The notes under the pieces are model-generated. The model worked only from the letters and a program-made list of their open reading frames with translations. It was not told where the DNA came from and searched no databases. This document shows positions 62,268 through 64,000 of a DNA stretch of 64,000 bases, piece by piece (position 1 is the first letter of the stretch; each line of letters opens with the position of its first letter). The position numbers and the translations under genes were made by a program. The stretch comes from an uncultured Bacteroides sp. (GTDB taxonomy: Bacteria > Bacteroidota > Bacteroidia > Bacteroidales > Bacteroidaceae): contig CABMPP010000009.1 in the NCBI GenBank assembly GCA_902388495.1, positions 62,001-126,000 on the forward strand. The letters are read 5' to 3'.

Positions 62268-64000
<1,733 letters not shown>

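Overview
The window is chromosomal DNA from a Bacteroides species (species not determined). The signs are SusC/SusD outer-membrane transport, Bacteroidetes-type promoters (TTTG, about 19 nt, TAnnTTTG), lipoproteins with acidic export signals, UpxY/UpxZ capsule regulators and the HU-like/DUF4248/VirE neighbourhood usual beside Bacteroides capsule loci. No rRNA, tRNA, CRISPR array, cas gene or intact insertion sequence was seen.

Layout. 1-10.6 kb: a run of glutamine-dependent amidotransferase genes: gltB (minus, runs off the left edge), glmS, a PurF-like gene, carA and carB. 10.6-13.8 kb: a large superfamily 1 helicase (minus). 13.9-21 kb: an AraC-type regulator divergent from a five-gene efflux operon (TolC-like, HlyD-like lipoprotein, double-ATPase, two ABC-2 permeases; YbhG/F/S/R type). 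21-25 kb: a 33-residue 'smalltalk' gene, an HU-like gene, a DUF4248 gene, a primase/VirE-type gene and a small unknown gene. 25.3-25.5 kb: a 171-bp segment bounded by perfect 22-bp inverted repeats and holding one good promoter, which in this assembly points away from the capsule genes (OFF). 25.9-45.8 kb: an AT-rich capsular polysaccharide locus (upxY, upxZ, flippase, FrhB-like and pyruvyl transferase pair, FkbH-ACP-VOC-MBOAT-SGNH set, UDP-sugar dehydrogenase, glycosyltransferases, WbsX-like protein, polymerase, gmd, a toxin-antitoxin-like pair, epimerase/reductase, initiating glycosyltransferase). 45.9-49.5 kb: an acyltransferase, Hsp20 and a DUF169-GNAT-AlaX fusion. 49.7-64 kb: a polysaccharide utilization locus in the order SusR-like regulator, SusC, SusD, SusE/F, GH66, GH31, GH97 (runs off the right edge), the gene order I recall for the dextran locus of B. 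thetaiotaomicron.

How the parts work together. The capsule genes would be transcribed only when the invertible promoter is flipped; UpxY would then carry polymerase through the long leader, and UpxZ would restrain UpxY proteins of other capsule loci. Within the locus, FkbH, a carrier protein, a VOC protein, an MBOAT and an SGNH-like protein look like a complete route to load a small acid on a carrier and transfer it to the exported polysaccharide, similar in plan to the Dlt system. In the last region the SusC/D/E proteins would bind and import dextran-type alpha-glucan cut by GH66 and finished by GH31 and GH97.

The most unusual signal is a family of short intergenic repeat arrays with unrelated sequences but the same 22-bp period, found at five places (after glmS, at the carB end, in the DUF4248 terminator, in the capsule leader, and between susE/F and GH66). 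Two of them also alternate between two unit types. A perfect 147-bp tandem duplication across the GH31/GH97 junction is a second structural oddity.
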